From the NCBI GenBank assembly GCA_023213395.1, contig CM041465.1:90713741-90777740 (forward strand): 64,000 bases of DNA, written 5' to 3'. The translations under genes were made by a program, and so were the position numbers. Source of the DNA: Cycas panzhihuaensis (lineage: Eukaryota > Cycadophyta). This document shows, piece after piece, positions 22,341 to 34,719 of this stretch (within the stretch, counting starts at the first letter, position 1; each line of letters opens with the position of its first letter). The notes beneath the pieces were generated by a model, which had not been told where the DNA came from, made no database searches, and saw only the letters and a program-made list of their open reading frames with translations.

Positions 22341-25300
22341 TAAAATATTAGAGTGAAATTCTAATTTCGTATAATTTAATAAGCAAAGTTGATCTATAGG
22401 GTATACCATGCTTTTTAGAAAGGTCTCAACCATAATAACACCTTGTTTTTATAAACTAAGCTTGTGTTTTTAAGATGGAAATCTTAGAAGGTAAAGTTAA
22501 TTTACAAAGTATATTATACTTTCCTCAAAAGTCACTACTATGATAATAACTTGTTTTCCTAACTTAGTTTTCAAAATGGCATTAATTAATAATTCTATTA
22601 ACCTTTTAATACTACATACGCCATTAGTTTCTACACCTATAATCTTTTTAATGAGAATTTTTTTTTTTAAATGAGAGTAATGGCCTTCTTATAAAAAAAT
22701 AGTGGGGGGGGGGGGGGGGGGGGGGGGTGTGTGGGAGAGGGAGAAGAAGGTCTTAAAAAGGATCAAGCATGTTATATGAACACCATAAAAGCACTAGATA
22801 TTAGTAGAATAATACAAAATGATTAAATTTATTAATATTTTATGGTTTATCTCTATTTAATCACTTCGTCGAATGTCACAAAATCGGATGACAACTTTTA
22901 ATTAAAAGATAATTAAACTGCAATTCAAAAGGTGCTTCAAAATTTTAAAAATAATGATGTGGGAGGTTGTAAATGAGCTTAGCCACTTCTCACTAAGTGA
23001 TCATACACTAAAATGCTAGGGGATTGTCCACTAAACTTCAAAATATTGTTAAAACTAGCTTATTAAATCAAACTATTGAAATTCTTCATTTGTTTTTCAA
23101 AATATTATTACTTCCTTATAAGAAAATATTATGTGATATAATTTAAAGTTTTTAAATGGTGGTATCTTAATGTATAATGTGTCATGTCTTCCTCATATTG
23201 AGTATTGGCCCTTTTCATTAGGCTTATATCTTCTCTAGTTATAAGATTCTTAGAAGTAAAAGTATGAGTTATTAATGTCTTATAGATGGGCCCTAATTAT
23301 TATATGAGAGCTTGTCAATAATTCTCAGTTGGCATCTTTCCTACATTCATGCCTCTCCTTCATTACATGCCTTAACATGGGATATTACTTCTTCTAGTAA
23401 ACACCCTTCTATAAATAAACACTTCTTTTAGTAGATGTCCTTCCATGGGTTGGCACTTCTTTTCCAAGTGTTGCCTTACTATGGGATTTTTACATTTTTT
23501 TAAAGTCTTAAAGAAAAAGAAATATGACATTTTCTCTCTTCTCTTTAGTAGATTGATGGCCCTTATATGTGAGCTCTCTACTATTTACAACACAGTCAAC
23601 CCTCCTTGAACTTCATGCTCATTAGCTCTCATTTTAGGCAACTTCCTTCTCAATAGAGAACTTTATTTTTTTAACACATACAGTTATTAGGATAATGCCC
23701 ATCTTGGTGTAATCACTCTATCATTGTATGTCAAAACTATTTTAGTGTTCGTGGCACATGGTATCACACTACAATATTTTTCAATGCTAGGTAGCAGTTG
23801 ACCTTGTGGTACCCTCATAGTCCCACTTGCATCATTCATGGGGTCCATGACCATGGTGTTCTTCAACACCACCTCTTTCTCAGATTAATGTGCTCTCCTT
23901 CTAAGTCTATTTCTACTATTCATGGTCATGTTTGCTCTTTAACACCAACATTTAGTATTAGAGTAGAGTGTTTATCTATAGCCTCTAAATCAATCCTATT
24001 TGAAGCAATCTTGTTATGTTAGTCCCACTACATTTCTTTGAGTTTAATATTACCTTTATATTTCTATGAATGCATACATTCATTGCATCTACATCTTAGT
24101 GAAAATGTTAGTTCATTGCCTCTGTATCTTTGTATGTATATCTGTCTATAATTTTTTTTAACCTACAATTTGTATATCTATCTATAATTTAAATTTAGGC
24201 ATCCTTATTTTATAAACCAAAGCATCATTTTGCATCTATATATTGTTTGCATATGTGTTATTTTATATTTTTTTTAGAGTATGATTCTACAGGCTACGAA
24301 AGTGCTTAGGTGATAAGTGACAATGCTTATAGATAAGATAATGAGGCTATCCCTGCATTGTCAAATCAAGTCTCAATTACTACATTGTTATGTATCAAGT
24401 CTCAATTGTTATATTGGCAGAGTCTAAATTCAACCATTAGATTTTAGATCTTAGATTTTATAAACATAGGAAAATTTCTGATTTCATTATCATTTTAAAC
24501 TAGCCATGATCTTATGGGTTTATATTATATATCTCCTTCTTTTCTTATACTATGTATCTCCCTTTATTGTGTGTATCTCCCAATCTCCCAATAACCTTTT
24601 GAGAAGGGAATTTAAAGAAACTAATTTAATTTTTAAGCACTAGTACTTGTTTAAAGAGATATAACTGCACACTTAGACCTCTTTTTTTAAGCCATTGATT
24701 TTATTACATTCTATATTTTTGCTTGGTCAAAATTAGTGGTCACACTCATATGTTAGGGGTTTTTTTCATGGTCTATTTAATGGCTCAAATTTGATGAAAT
24801 ATTTCTCATAATAGTTTATGTATTAAGAGCCTTCATTAATAATTTGGACCTACTTATACTCTTTGGGATATAACTTTGTCATTGATTACCAAGTTAAGGT
24901 CTCGTCTAAAACATTATAATATTGATTCATTTATCTACAAAACAAATGGTAATTTAGCCTTATTTGATCTTATTTGATGTACTTTTTTAAGGCTAAAAGT
25001 TGATCCATGTTTTATAAACTTCTTATGAGATGGCCCCTTAAGTAACATATTGCATAAATATCTTATTATAACCCAAATTTTGTAATGACTCCTTGGCTTA
25101 TGTAAATGGAAATATTAATATGTAATCTTTTTATATAATGTAATAAAATAAGTAAATTTTCTTTGAATAATAGTATTGTATTCACTATTCAATTTTATTT
25201 TAATTTGAGAAATTATTATTAGAAACAGTCTATTCTTATATATAATTTCAATGATAAATTGATGGTACAAGAAATATGAATCATAAATATATATTATTTG

Positions 25301-25608
25301 CTCATAAATAATCAATATTATTTATTATATAATCAATTTAAGATATATATCTGAAATCAATAAGTAATCCAGGGTGAGGGCTAGGAGGAGAGGTATACAA
25401 AGCAATTTTTTATGCCTCAAATAAGTTCTAATGCTCTTAATACTCCAATACCTAAACTAGATGGGAAACCCCCATCCTCAACATACCAGATCTGGGTTTC
25501 CCCTTATGACAAGTAATACATATCTCTTTATGGCCTTCTACTTCTTAGGGTTCCAACTAGGATTTAAAATCCTATCAAAATAAAATCATCCTAATTTTAG
25601 TATTAAAG
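22341..25608. other. AT-rich stretch with no recognised gene
   Basis: Both strands were read. Short ORFs exist (for example 23687-24022 on both strands) but show no family resemblance and are within chance expectation. A poly-G run is listed separately. Short direct repeats with CTTCTTTTAGTA-like text at 23380-23470 may be LTR debris. The stretch could be the outer part of an old element disrupted by Copia-3. Confidence 0.6.
22704..22727 (+). repeat. Poly-G run of 24 bases
   Basis: An uninterrupted run of 24 G, followed by TGTGTGGGAGAGGGAGAAGAAGG. It stands out in AT-rich DNA. It could be a true G-quadruplex-prone tract or an assembly or polishing artefact. Confidence 0.95.
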
Positions 25609-25908
25609 TGGCATTATATCACTTACCTAACTAATGTTAATGTGGTAAAATATTGTACAAATATTATAATGTATTAATATGTTATTATATGAGTCGATAG
25701 ATGTAATATTAATACATTATTTGAGGCACTTATATATCTATTTAAAGGGATCCAAAGTCCATTATATATTACATTATTCTATATCAATGTAATCAATATT
25801 CTATGGTTGGATTTTACCATAAGGTTTTTCACATATATTTTGCTATGTACTTGTTTATTCTGTGCTTGTTGTGTACATAAATGATCTATTTATCTATGAT
25901 TACAAACA
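25609..25908 (+). repeat. 5' LTR of Copia-3 (300 bp)
   Basis: Starts TGGCATTATATCAC and ends CAAACA directly before the primer site. It aligns with 40606-40905 (also 300 bp), which starts TGATATTATATCAC. Confidence 0.9.
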
Positions 25909-25922
25909 TGGTATTGGAGTAG
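25909..25922 (+). other. Primer-binding site of Copia-3
   Basis: TGGTATTGGAGTAG abuts the LTR. It matches the Met-tRNA complement TGGTATCAGAG with C-to-T and A-to-G changes. Confidence 0.75.
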
Positions 25923-27549
25923 ATAGCCATGCATAAGTAGGCATATGATGGGCAGAGATTTTTAGATCACAAGTTGTTAGGTTGTGCTAACTCAACTCTT
26001 CATTAAGGATTGTCTTCTCTCATAGCTGAAAGGATAACCACAAGGTGCATTGATCATGTGCAGACTCTTGATGCATTTTGTCATCTATTTTATAGGTCTT
26101 TGATGGTTCTTAGTGATGTGCAGAGGAGTATAGGAGATTACTTTATCTTTTGTAAGTATTTGGCTATAAAGCATTATATGTTGTCCCTCCTATTTTAGTA
26201 GATGCAACCTTTGGTTATTTTATTAGTATTTAAGAGATGTGTAGATTGCCAAATCTATAGATGGTAAAGGAGATTGCAGTGATGATGCATTATCACTAAG
26301 TTTGAAGCTATAGTGGAGACACCCTATGGCTATAGATTAAAGAGATAGCCTCAACTAGAGTCATGACTTTCATATAGATTATGGACTCAAAATATTTGTA
26401 AGGAGTAGTGTATGATCATCATGTTTATAGGTGAGTTGCCCAAAGTTGATGAGTCTACTAGCAGTCGTGGGAGTTGTAGTTGTCTAGATGTGGCTATAGC
26501 CAGTGAAGAAGTAGGCAAGGTAGATATAGTAGTAGTTGTGGATATTGAGAAGTTATAGACATAAATTCTAGAGCCATAGCATTGCATTGAAGCATGTGTT
26601 TATAATTCTCACAAAGATCAAAGTTATTACAAACTTGCCACCATCATGTTGAATCATTTAGATGCAAAGCAATTATAATCACTATATCGCCTTTACGTTG
26701 CATGGAGAGATGCAAGTTTCCATGGATACCTACAAACAATAGTAGACACATGAATCATTTTTATAACACTATGTTTATTTATGACTTTCATAAGCTCTTT
26801 GAAAGGTATTTCACTATATATTTACGCCCTTTGATTTATATTAAAATCAATTGCTATCAAGGTTGATTAAATTGCCCTTTGTGTAATGTTTTATTAAAGT
26901 CATTTATTATACTTTATAGACCCTTCAATATCAAAGCCATATTGATATTAAATAATTTTATCAAATTCATTTGATATATTTTGACACCTCTTGGGATATA
27001 TTAAAGTTGTATTTGATAATATTAATCACTAGTCCTTTGAGTTATGTCAAGTTACTATTTTTTAATAAAGGTGTTTTGGATATGACATTTTTTTCAAGTG
27101 GGTGCTTTATGATGATTGAGTAAAGTAGTGTAAGGCTTTATTTTAATAGTGAAGAGAGTGATCTAAGCATGTTTTATTGAATATATTATTACATTTATTG
27201 CATGAAATATCTACTATAGTATATTTTTCATTAATAAGAGGGCATGTTATTAAGATGATATATGCATGAGTAGTTACAGTAAGTAAATGGATATAAATTA
27301 TTGATCACTACATCGATTATATATTTAGAGAGGTGTTTTATTTTAGCTTTATAGTAGTGTGTTTTAAATTGGACTTGTGGAGTGAAGTATTTAGATTTAT
27401 TCTTTCATTCAGTAGTTTATTAGCCTACTTTTAAGTGGTTATCAGGTTAGTGAACCTTTAGAATTTGGGTGTTTGAATGGACTATCATTTGAAGGATTAT
27501 AGCATGTTGGAGGTTGGTTTAGGGTTTTTTATTTGTTAGTTTTTAAGCT
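25923..27549 (+). other. Leader of Copia-3, no gene recognised
   Basis: About 1.6 kb between primer site and gag start. Short ORFs, for example 26010-26198, have no recognisable family. It is AT-rich with no repeat pair seen. Confidence 0.6.
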
Positions 27550-28380
27550 ATGGAGAAGTTGGTTCTGTTGGTCACTTTTGATGGGAATAACTTTGACAAA
27601 TGAAAGGAAAATATAGAATTAGTCCTCATGGTTAACCAACTTTAGGGGATTACCAAATCTGCATCAGTGAGTGTTCTCATAGATGAGAAAGAACATATGT
27701 ATTTTAAGGAGAAATAATTCATGTCCATAGGGTCACTTAAGTTATCTTTGGCCCTAAATCAAAGAGCTTTAATCCACAACCTTGAAACCCCACATGAGAT
27801 TTGGACCAAACTATGTGAGATGTTTGAAAAGAAGAAAACCAATCATTATGTTGCTCTTATGATGGAATTATTAAATTCTAAGCTAGAAGATGAGAATAAC
27901 ATTAGTTCCTACCTAAATAAGATCACTGAATTGATGAATAAGTTGGATGAATTAAAGTTAAAATCGTTATTATGTCAAAGTTGCATGCTACATTTAGAAC
28001 CTTCCAAACTATATATGTAAGGGATAAAGTTATGGAAGGTGAATTATTTGAGTCATTAAGAAACCTTATTCTAGTGGAGGATGCCAAGTTGAAGCATCAT
28101 AGAATGCTTATTAGGACTAGTTCAAATTAGGCTTTAGTCATGAAGACATAAAGACAAGAGGTTATTCAGGAGGGCAAGTCTACACAAAAAATAGGTAAGA
28201 CCTCTTAAGAGAAGAAGAAGTTCATTATTAAGTGTAATTACTACAAGAAAGAGGGCCACAAAGAAAATAATTGTTGATTTTAGAAGTGAGATACATGTAA
28301 GGCTAACCAAGATGATAAGAGGAAGAGTGTAGATACACATTATGTTAGGATTTCTACATTGTCGAGTTAAATTAAAAAGA
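27550..28380 (+). pseudogene. Copia-3 gag relic
   Basis: ATG at 27550 starts MEKLVLLVTFDGNNFDK, then a stop in place of Trp. A long open piece (27721-28020) reads IWTKLCEMFEKKKTNHYVALMMELLNSKLEDENNISSYLNKI, the UBN2-type Copia gag core. A knuckle at 28231-28275 reads C..Y....H....C, one cysteine short. A frameshift near 27990 and further stops make it inactive. Confidence 0.85.
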
Positions 28381-29574
28381 CTATTAGATCCTAGATTCAA
28401 GTGCTTAAAAATACATCACCTATCAAAAGCAAAACTTTGATGCCATGGATGCAGGCACAAGTGATACTAATGTGATTCTTGGAGATGCTTGTGTTTTTCT
28501 TGTAGAAGGTGTTGGTTCTATTTCACTTGTAAGAGGTACATTCGATTGTGTTTATTATGTACCTAAGATAAAGCTTAATCTTCTTCTACTTGGGAAATCT
28601 ATAAGCAATGTATGAAAATTGAGATCTATAATAATAGATATATAGTTAAATATCCTAAGAAGAACTTCTTTATTGTTGTTACTAGTAGAGTACAAGAAAA
28701 CTTTTGGTGTTTTAGAAATTTAGAGCCCGACTAGATTCTTATACTTTTGTCACTAATGTTAATGATAGAAGTAAGTTGTGTCATGAATGGTTGGGTCATA
28801 TTAACTATAGAAGTATTAACTTAATGAATAGATTGAAGATGGTAGGAGGGTTGACACATGTCTAATGTTCAGAGGGCACTTATGAAGGATGCATGTATGG
28901 AAAGCACCATCATTATCTATTTGCTATGGATAATGTGTGGAGAGTAAAGGAGAAGTTAGAACTTATATATACTGATTTAATAGGTCCTCTATCCAATCCT
29001 TTGATTTTAAGTGCTTGATTTATCCTTATGTTTGTAGATGATTATAGTAGAAAAGCATGGGTATTCTTTTTAAATAACAAGTCTGATGTATTTGATATAT
29101 TTTATGAATGAAAAGTTAGTATTAAAAATGAGTGTAATAAGAAAATAAAGATTTTATAGAGTGATAATAGAAAAGATTATTATAATAATGTCTTTAATTA
29201 GTTCTACCTTGACCATAGTATCAAACAAGAGTTGACAGTCCTATATACCCCATAATAAAATGGTATTGCAAAAAGGAAGAACCATACTATGATGGAGATG
29301 GTGAGGTGTATGATACACAGTAAGAGTCTACCTCCTATGTTTTAGGCAAAAGTTATTATGATAACTAATTACATTTTAAATAGGGTATCTACTAAGGTTG
29401 TTTATTTCATTACCCTTAAAGAGTGCTAGACTAATAAAAAACCTTCTATTAATTATTTCAAGGTATTTGGGTGTATTATATATGCACACACCCTATATGC
29501 ATGTCAAAAGAAGTTGGATTGTAATTATTTGAAGTGTATTTTTGTGAGGTACTCATAAGAGAATAAGGTTTTAT
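28381..29574 (+). pseudogene. Copia-3 protease and integrase relic
   Basis: Protease begins at about 28390 with a DSSA-type motif (Gly lost). The integrase core follows: LIYTDLIGPL near 28965 (first Asp), FVDDYSRKAWVFFL, and SDNRKDY near 29160 (second Asp kept). The catalytic Glu is Lys in NGIAKRKN (codon 29271-29273). The text breaks off in the ENKGYRLWDP-like box at 29574, where a non-Copia segment starts. Confidence 0.85.
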
Positions 29575-32221
29575 TTCACTAAAACTTGGCCTCCTTAGTT
29601 ATATTTGGATTATGTTGGTAAATTGATGCATGTTATATGGTTTTATTAGTAGTGATTGATGTATGTTGATTCTACTTGATGGATTAGGCCTCGTTTTGTT
29701 GAAATGATGTGTGATTATTGATTGATGAAATGTAATGAATGATGTTATGACTTGTATTCCTATCATTCTGTCAATGGTGTAAACTATGGCAATAAAGTTT
29801 TATTTATAATAACTTAACCCCATGCTTCTTTTAAAGTTTGTTATTTTTTATTTTTTTATCCTTGATTTCACCCAATTTTTTATCATTTTTAGGCTTGTGT
29901 TTATCATTTTCATCATGTTTTGAGCCCCTCTACTCATTAATAAAGTCATTTATGCCTTAATTTATTAATAAAAATTATTTTTTGACTTTTTAATGAGTTA
30001 TTTTTGCCTCCTAACTAATCTCCACATTTTTTATTGCATGCATAGAAAACTCTACATGCATGCAAATTTTGCATGCATGCAGCCCAAATTTGGTGGGATT
30101 TAATTCTCTCCATGCCTAGAAGTGTTATAAAGGGATTGTTGATCATAGTTTTTGATATAGAGATAAAGATGAATGGGGAAAGAAATATAGTAGTGAAGAA
30201 AGTTGAGAATTAAAGAGGAAGAAATGATTCTTACTCTTTGATTGAGAGATTTTGTGAACTTCTTGGAGAATTCTTGAGGATTGCTGTTATGCTTTTTAGA
30301 GACTTGCTTTCCTAAAGTTATTGGGTGAAATCTCAAAGAAGTTTTACTACTATGCTACTACTACTCAATTATTGATGGTCTAAGCTTTCATCTTTTTGGA
30401 TCTTCATCAATTTTTGCTTCAAACTTCTTTAGATTTGATAAGATCTTTCCTATTGGATTTCAAGCTTGTTTCATAAAGTCTTGAAGGTGATTTTTGCTTA
30501 GAATTATTTCTTTTCATTGGCTGATGATTGATGGACTTTTGTTTAGACTTTAGAATTGAAATATATACTCAAAGGTCTGCCCTTTGTAGGGTTCCTTAAG
30601 GATGGACTAGGGTGGGACATGGTCATCTCTCCACCATATATCTAGCTACTCCTCCCCACTCTCTCATAGCAGCCTATATTTCAGTTGGATTGCCACTCTT
30701 ATTTGGCATTGTTTGGCTCTTGTTTGGCCTCTTTGGATTGTTGTTGCTTCCTTATTTACTCTTGTTTTAAAGAAAAGTGTGTGGAAAAATTAGTCAAGTA
30801 AAAGAAAAATTGTCATTCTAAGGCACTCTTTACAATAGGAAAGGAATATTGGTCTTGCATCTATCATTGCATGCATTTTTATTTTCAAGTTGACTCTTGT
30901 GTTTTGAAAATCAAAAGTTAATGGCGTTGTTTAGTTGGATTTACTTATTTTTAGCCTTTGTATTAGGTTCAAGGATTCCTTTTGGAGCTCTCACTACTCC
31001 AATCATCATAGAACCTTTGGTTGATCTTGCATGCATGATTATTATTCAGATTTATGACTTATTCATCATCTCATAGGTCTAAAAAGCGTTATAAAATAAT
31101 AGCAGTTTCCTTTAAGTTTCTCTCTTTTTATGTATTGTTTCATCATTTTTTTTAAAAATTAGTTGTATGCATCAAGGTTAGAGCATATTAGCTAGTCTTG
31201 CATGTAGATTAATCTCTTTTGAAAAGAAATTTACATAAAGATTGTGTGAATATTTTTAGATTTTGTTTGCATGGCATCATTTATCTTAAAATGAATCATG
31301 CATATTGCATGTAAGAAAGTCACTTCATAGTTGTATGTGCATACTTTATCTTACATGCAACAAAAAAGGACTTGCATGCATATTGTATATGCATCCTTTA
31401 TCTTGTATACAACAAAAAAGGACTTACATGCATAGTTTCTAGTGTGTTTATTTAAAAAATAAAATAAAAAAGTAATTGTATGTAACAAAAAAAAAAAGGA
31501 CTTGCATACATAATTTCTAGTGTGTTTGTTTTAAAAAAAAATAACCAAAAAGCACTTACATGCAAAAAAAAAAGGACTTGCATGCATAGTTTCTAGTGTG
31601 TATGTTTGAAAAGAAAAAAACAAAAAAGCACTTACATGCATAAAAAAGGACTTGCATGCCTAGTTTCTAGGGTGTTTGTTCGAAATTTTATTATAAAAAA
31701 GGAAAAACAAAAACAAAAAGATTGACATGAGTTTGGTCTCATGGTTTTTTTAATTGTATCATTTTACTCTCTTAGCTTTGTACCCTTACAATAATATCAA
31801 AACCTAGAAACCTAAATAAGATAAATTATTATTTCCATTATCTTACCGTCTCCTACATCTTAGTAAAACTCAAAAAGTTAAACCAATTATAAGAGAGGAG
31901 TCCCTAGGAAAGATCTTAAGGATATTGTAAGTACGAATCTAAACTTAGAACTCCTTCATCAAGTTGTGTAGGTTGGTGGATTCTATCACCCCATTTCACA
32001 TCCACACCTTTCATCGTACCCACTCTCACTAAGGTAGACAACACTACTAGGCAAAGACTTCTTCTTAAGAGTTGGGTAAAGATGGTCCTTTAGGTCTCTT
32101 TTGAGCTTCATATTAGATATTCTCCAAGCCCCAGACCATCTTGTTGGCAGACTTGTTGAGGATCCAACCTGAGACCCCCCTATAACACCATCATCTTACT
32201 AGAGATAGACCTTAAACCACT
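29575..32221. mobile_element. 2.65-kb non-coding insertion in Copia-3, class unknown
   Basis: It separates the ENKV end of the integrase linker from RLWDP...DVKFD at 32230, which are adjacent in related elements. The borders carry AGGTTTTAT (29566-29574) and AGGTTTAT (32222-32229), which look like an 8-9 bp target duplication with one indel. The ends show no TG...CA and no terminal inverted repeats. Inside are a TATA-like TATAAAGGG at about 30127, pyrimidine-rich text and a tandem array at 31340-31690. It could be a non-autonomous DNA transposon or an odd solo LTR. Confidence 0.65.
31340..31690 (+). repeat. Five-copy tandem repeat with GGACTTGCATGCAT core
   Basis: The cores begin at 31368, 31420, 31498, 31574 and 31648, a spacing of about 52, 78, 76 and 74 bases. 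Most units continue with AGTTTCTAGTGTGTTTGTTT and an A-rich stretch. Copies differ by several bases. It lies inside the 29575-32221 insertion. Confidence 0.85.
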
Positions 32222-32229
32222 AGGTTTAT

Positions 32230-33806
32230 AGACTTTGGGATCCATAAGGGTAGAAACCTTTGGGTAGTCAGGATGTTAAGTTTGATAAATCAATGACATA
32301 TCATATTAATGGGTCATTTGAAGATAAGTTTTATCCTCCACTTCTTCCCTTCTTTAGATGTGTTTCAATAGGTGTATAGGTTAATGAGCCTAACATTATA
32401 CTAGAAACAGAAGCAGGACCTAGTGGGAGCAATGATAAGGAGCCATTGTAAGTTGTGGTATGGACAATACACTATATACCATTATGGGCTAGGAGGACCA
32501 TTTAGGACTCTGGTGTGATAGTTAAAATCTAGAAAATAGTTGGAGAATTAGGAGTCAGTATGTTAGTCAATCTTTAGTGATGGACATCAATGATTCGAAC
32601 AATCTTATTTTGTATGAGGAAGTGAAAGAAGTTATGCAATGGAAAGTTGTAATAGAGGAAGAGTATAGTTCATTCATAAAGAATTATATATAAGATTTAG
32701 TTCTATTACCTCCCTCCAAGAACCTACTCAATTACAAGTGGGTCTGTAAGATAAAGTATTACTCCAATAGAGACGTAAATAAATATAAAGCTAGACTTAT
32801 TGCATAGGGTTTCAAACATAAATAAGGAATCAATTATGAGGATATATTTACACCAGTATCTAAGATTTCAATAATTAAATTGATCCTTGTTTTAGTAGCT
32901 ACATTTGATTGGGAGTTACATTAAATAGACGTGATGTTAGTATTCCTTAATGGAGACTTGAAAGAGGAGATCTACATGACCTAACTTCTTAGTTTCGTGA
33001 AGGAAGGTCTAGAGCATCTTATGTGCTACTTGAAAAAATCTCTTTATGGCCTAAAATAAGCATCACATGCTTAGTATAAAAAGATTGATGCTAAATTGAA
33101 GGAAGATGGTTTTGTGACAATAGAATTAGAGTGAAGTCTTTATAGGCAAAAGAGTGGATCTATAATAGTTATTATTATGTTATATATTGATGACCTTATT
33201 CTTACAGGTAACTGTAACAAAACTACTATAACTATAATGGTCTATTTAAGCCATACTTTTGATATGATAGATCTTTGGCATCTACATTATTTCTTGGATA
33301 TTAATATTAGGTAGATAGATGATTGCATCATGATGTTGTAATTGAGGCATGCTAAAAACTTACTTGAGAGTTGGTATGAAGGATTACAAACCAATGAAAA
33401 CACCATGTGTAAAAATCACAAAGATTATAAAAGTGATAAGCTAGGTATAGATGGGACTTTATATCAGTAATTTCTAGGGAGTTTGATTTACTTAACTTAT
33501 ATTAGGCCTGATATTGCTTATGTTATTAGATTAGTTTTGTATTACATGTAGAATCCCCAAGAACTTGATTAGGTTACTACAAAGAGGATTTTAAGTATGT
33601 TAAGGGTACACTCAATCTTAGCCTTAAATACCTTCATGGTAGAGAGGCAAACTTGCATAGGTATACTAATGCTAATTACGATGGAGATGTAGAAGATAGG
33701 AAATCAACTATAGGGTATATTTTTAGTATTAGCCATGAATTTATCTCATGGAAATCTAAAATTTAATCCATCATTGCTTTGTCTTCCATGGAGGTTGATT
33801 ACCAAG
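32230..33806 (+). pseudogene. Copia-3 reverse transcriptase and start of RNase H relic
   Basis: Text resumes with RLWDP and DVKFDKSMTYHINGSF. RT includes NYKWVCKIKY, KYKARLIA.GF, INYEDIFTPVSK and the intact YIDD at 33183-33194 followed by LILTGN. RNase H begins with a TIGYIF-like box and reaches ALSSMEVDYQ at 33806, where Gypsy-3 enters after CCAAG. Frequent stops, many in place of Gln or Trp. Confidence 0.88.
33802..33806 (+). repeat. Target site duplication CCAAG, left copy
   Basis: CCAAG directly before the Gypsy-3 left LTR. The identical CCAAG follows the right LTR at 40191-40195. Confidence 0.95.
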
Positions 33807-34678
33807 TGATCCCAAAGTAGAGCTTAATTGGTGAAGAAAATCAATTATCAACCTCTCTCCTTGAGATCCTAGGAGTTAGTGTAGAAATCCTAATAACATC
33901 AAAACAAGAATGAGCCCACAAAAGGAAATTCAATACCAAATCATTTATAGTTGCCATTGCTCCAAAGTAAGAAGAGTAATACTTTTATTAAACTATAAAA
34001 ATCTCTATTTAATGGTGGAGAAAACAACTAGCAAAAGAATGGTCAAGTTACAAGGAATAGATGATACAATTATACCATAAGGGGGACTCCAACCCTCCAA
34101 ATGCTTCCCCAAGGATGCTTCCCAAGTCAAGTGCCTTTCACATCCAAAACCAAGTCTCCAACCACATAAATGAGCTCAAGAGGGCTCAATTTATAGAAAG
34201 AAACCCAAATTGCATGTTTAACAAGTGGCAATCATGCAAGTATAACCACTAACAACTAGAATGCATGTTGTCTAAGTGGCCTTCATGTAATTATAAAAAG
34301 ATATAGCTTGTACCTAGGCTTAACGAACTCCAAGTTAGCTCAAATTTGGTACATGTATAGGAATAATGTCCCCTTTGCTTCCTTAAAATTTTAGCTCATT
34401 TGGATATTATTTGACTACATTTTCATTGATTTAATAATAGTATGTATTTACTATTTTTCTGTTGGCTATGGGATCAATTTTCTGTAAAACAAGGCTTGAA
34501 ATCTAATCAAATGATATTTTTTTAACCCCACCTTTTGCACACATGTAGTGGGATGTGTCTTCTTCCTTTCTACAAAATTTCATATAAATTTGATACCATT
34601 TGGACCTATCTCTTTTAGTTATTCCAATGCCTAGCATTTTCTACATCCTGTAGACATATGGTAGATCCTCTTAGATCA
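33807..34678 (-). repeat. 3' LTR of Gypsy-3 (872 bp)
   Basis: Plus orientation TGATCCCAAAG...TTAGATCA. On the minus strand it has a TATA box TATAAAT (34189-34195) and a poly(A) signal AATAAA (33984-33989). It carries one copy of the 40-bp end unit that is doubled in Gypsy-6. Confidence 0.95.
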
Positions 34679-34681
34679 TGG

Positions 34682-34693
34682 CTCCCCTTCCTT
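34682..34693 (-). other. Polypurine tract of Gypsy-3
   Basis: The minus strand reads AAGGAAGGGGAG three bases before the 3' LTR. It primes plus-strand DNA synthesis. The identical tract is at 52279-52290 in Gypsy-6. Confidence 0.88.
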
Positions 34694-34719
34694 GGAAAAT
34701 AGCCAACTCCTGTTTGGCT

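Noticed and set aside
23687-24022. Overlapping ORFs on both strands
   Set aside because: Short, no recognised motif, no start context or neighbours; expected by chance.
31340-31690. CRISPR-like array
   Set aside because: Units are degenerate, A-rich and lack constant repeats with unique spacers; the context is a plant retroelement insertion.
29575-32221. Solo LTR of a long-LTR Gypsy
   Set aside because: The ends lack TG...CA and the border repeat is nearer 8-9 bp than 5 bp; not excluded, but unsupported.
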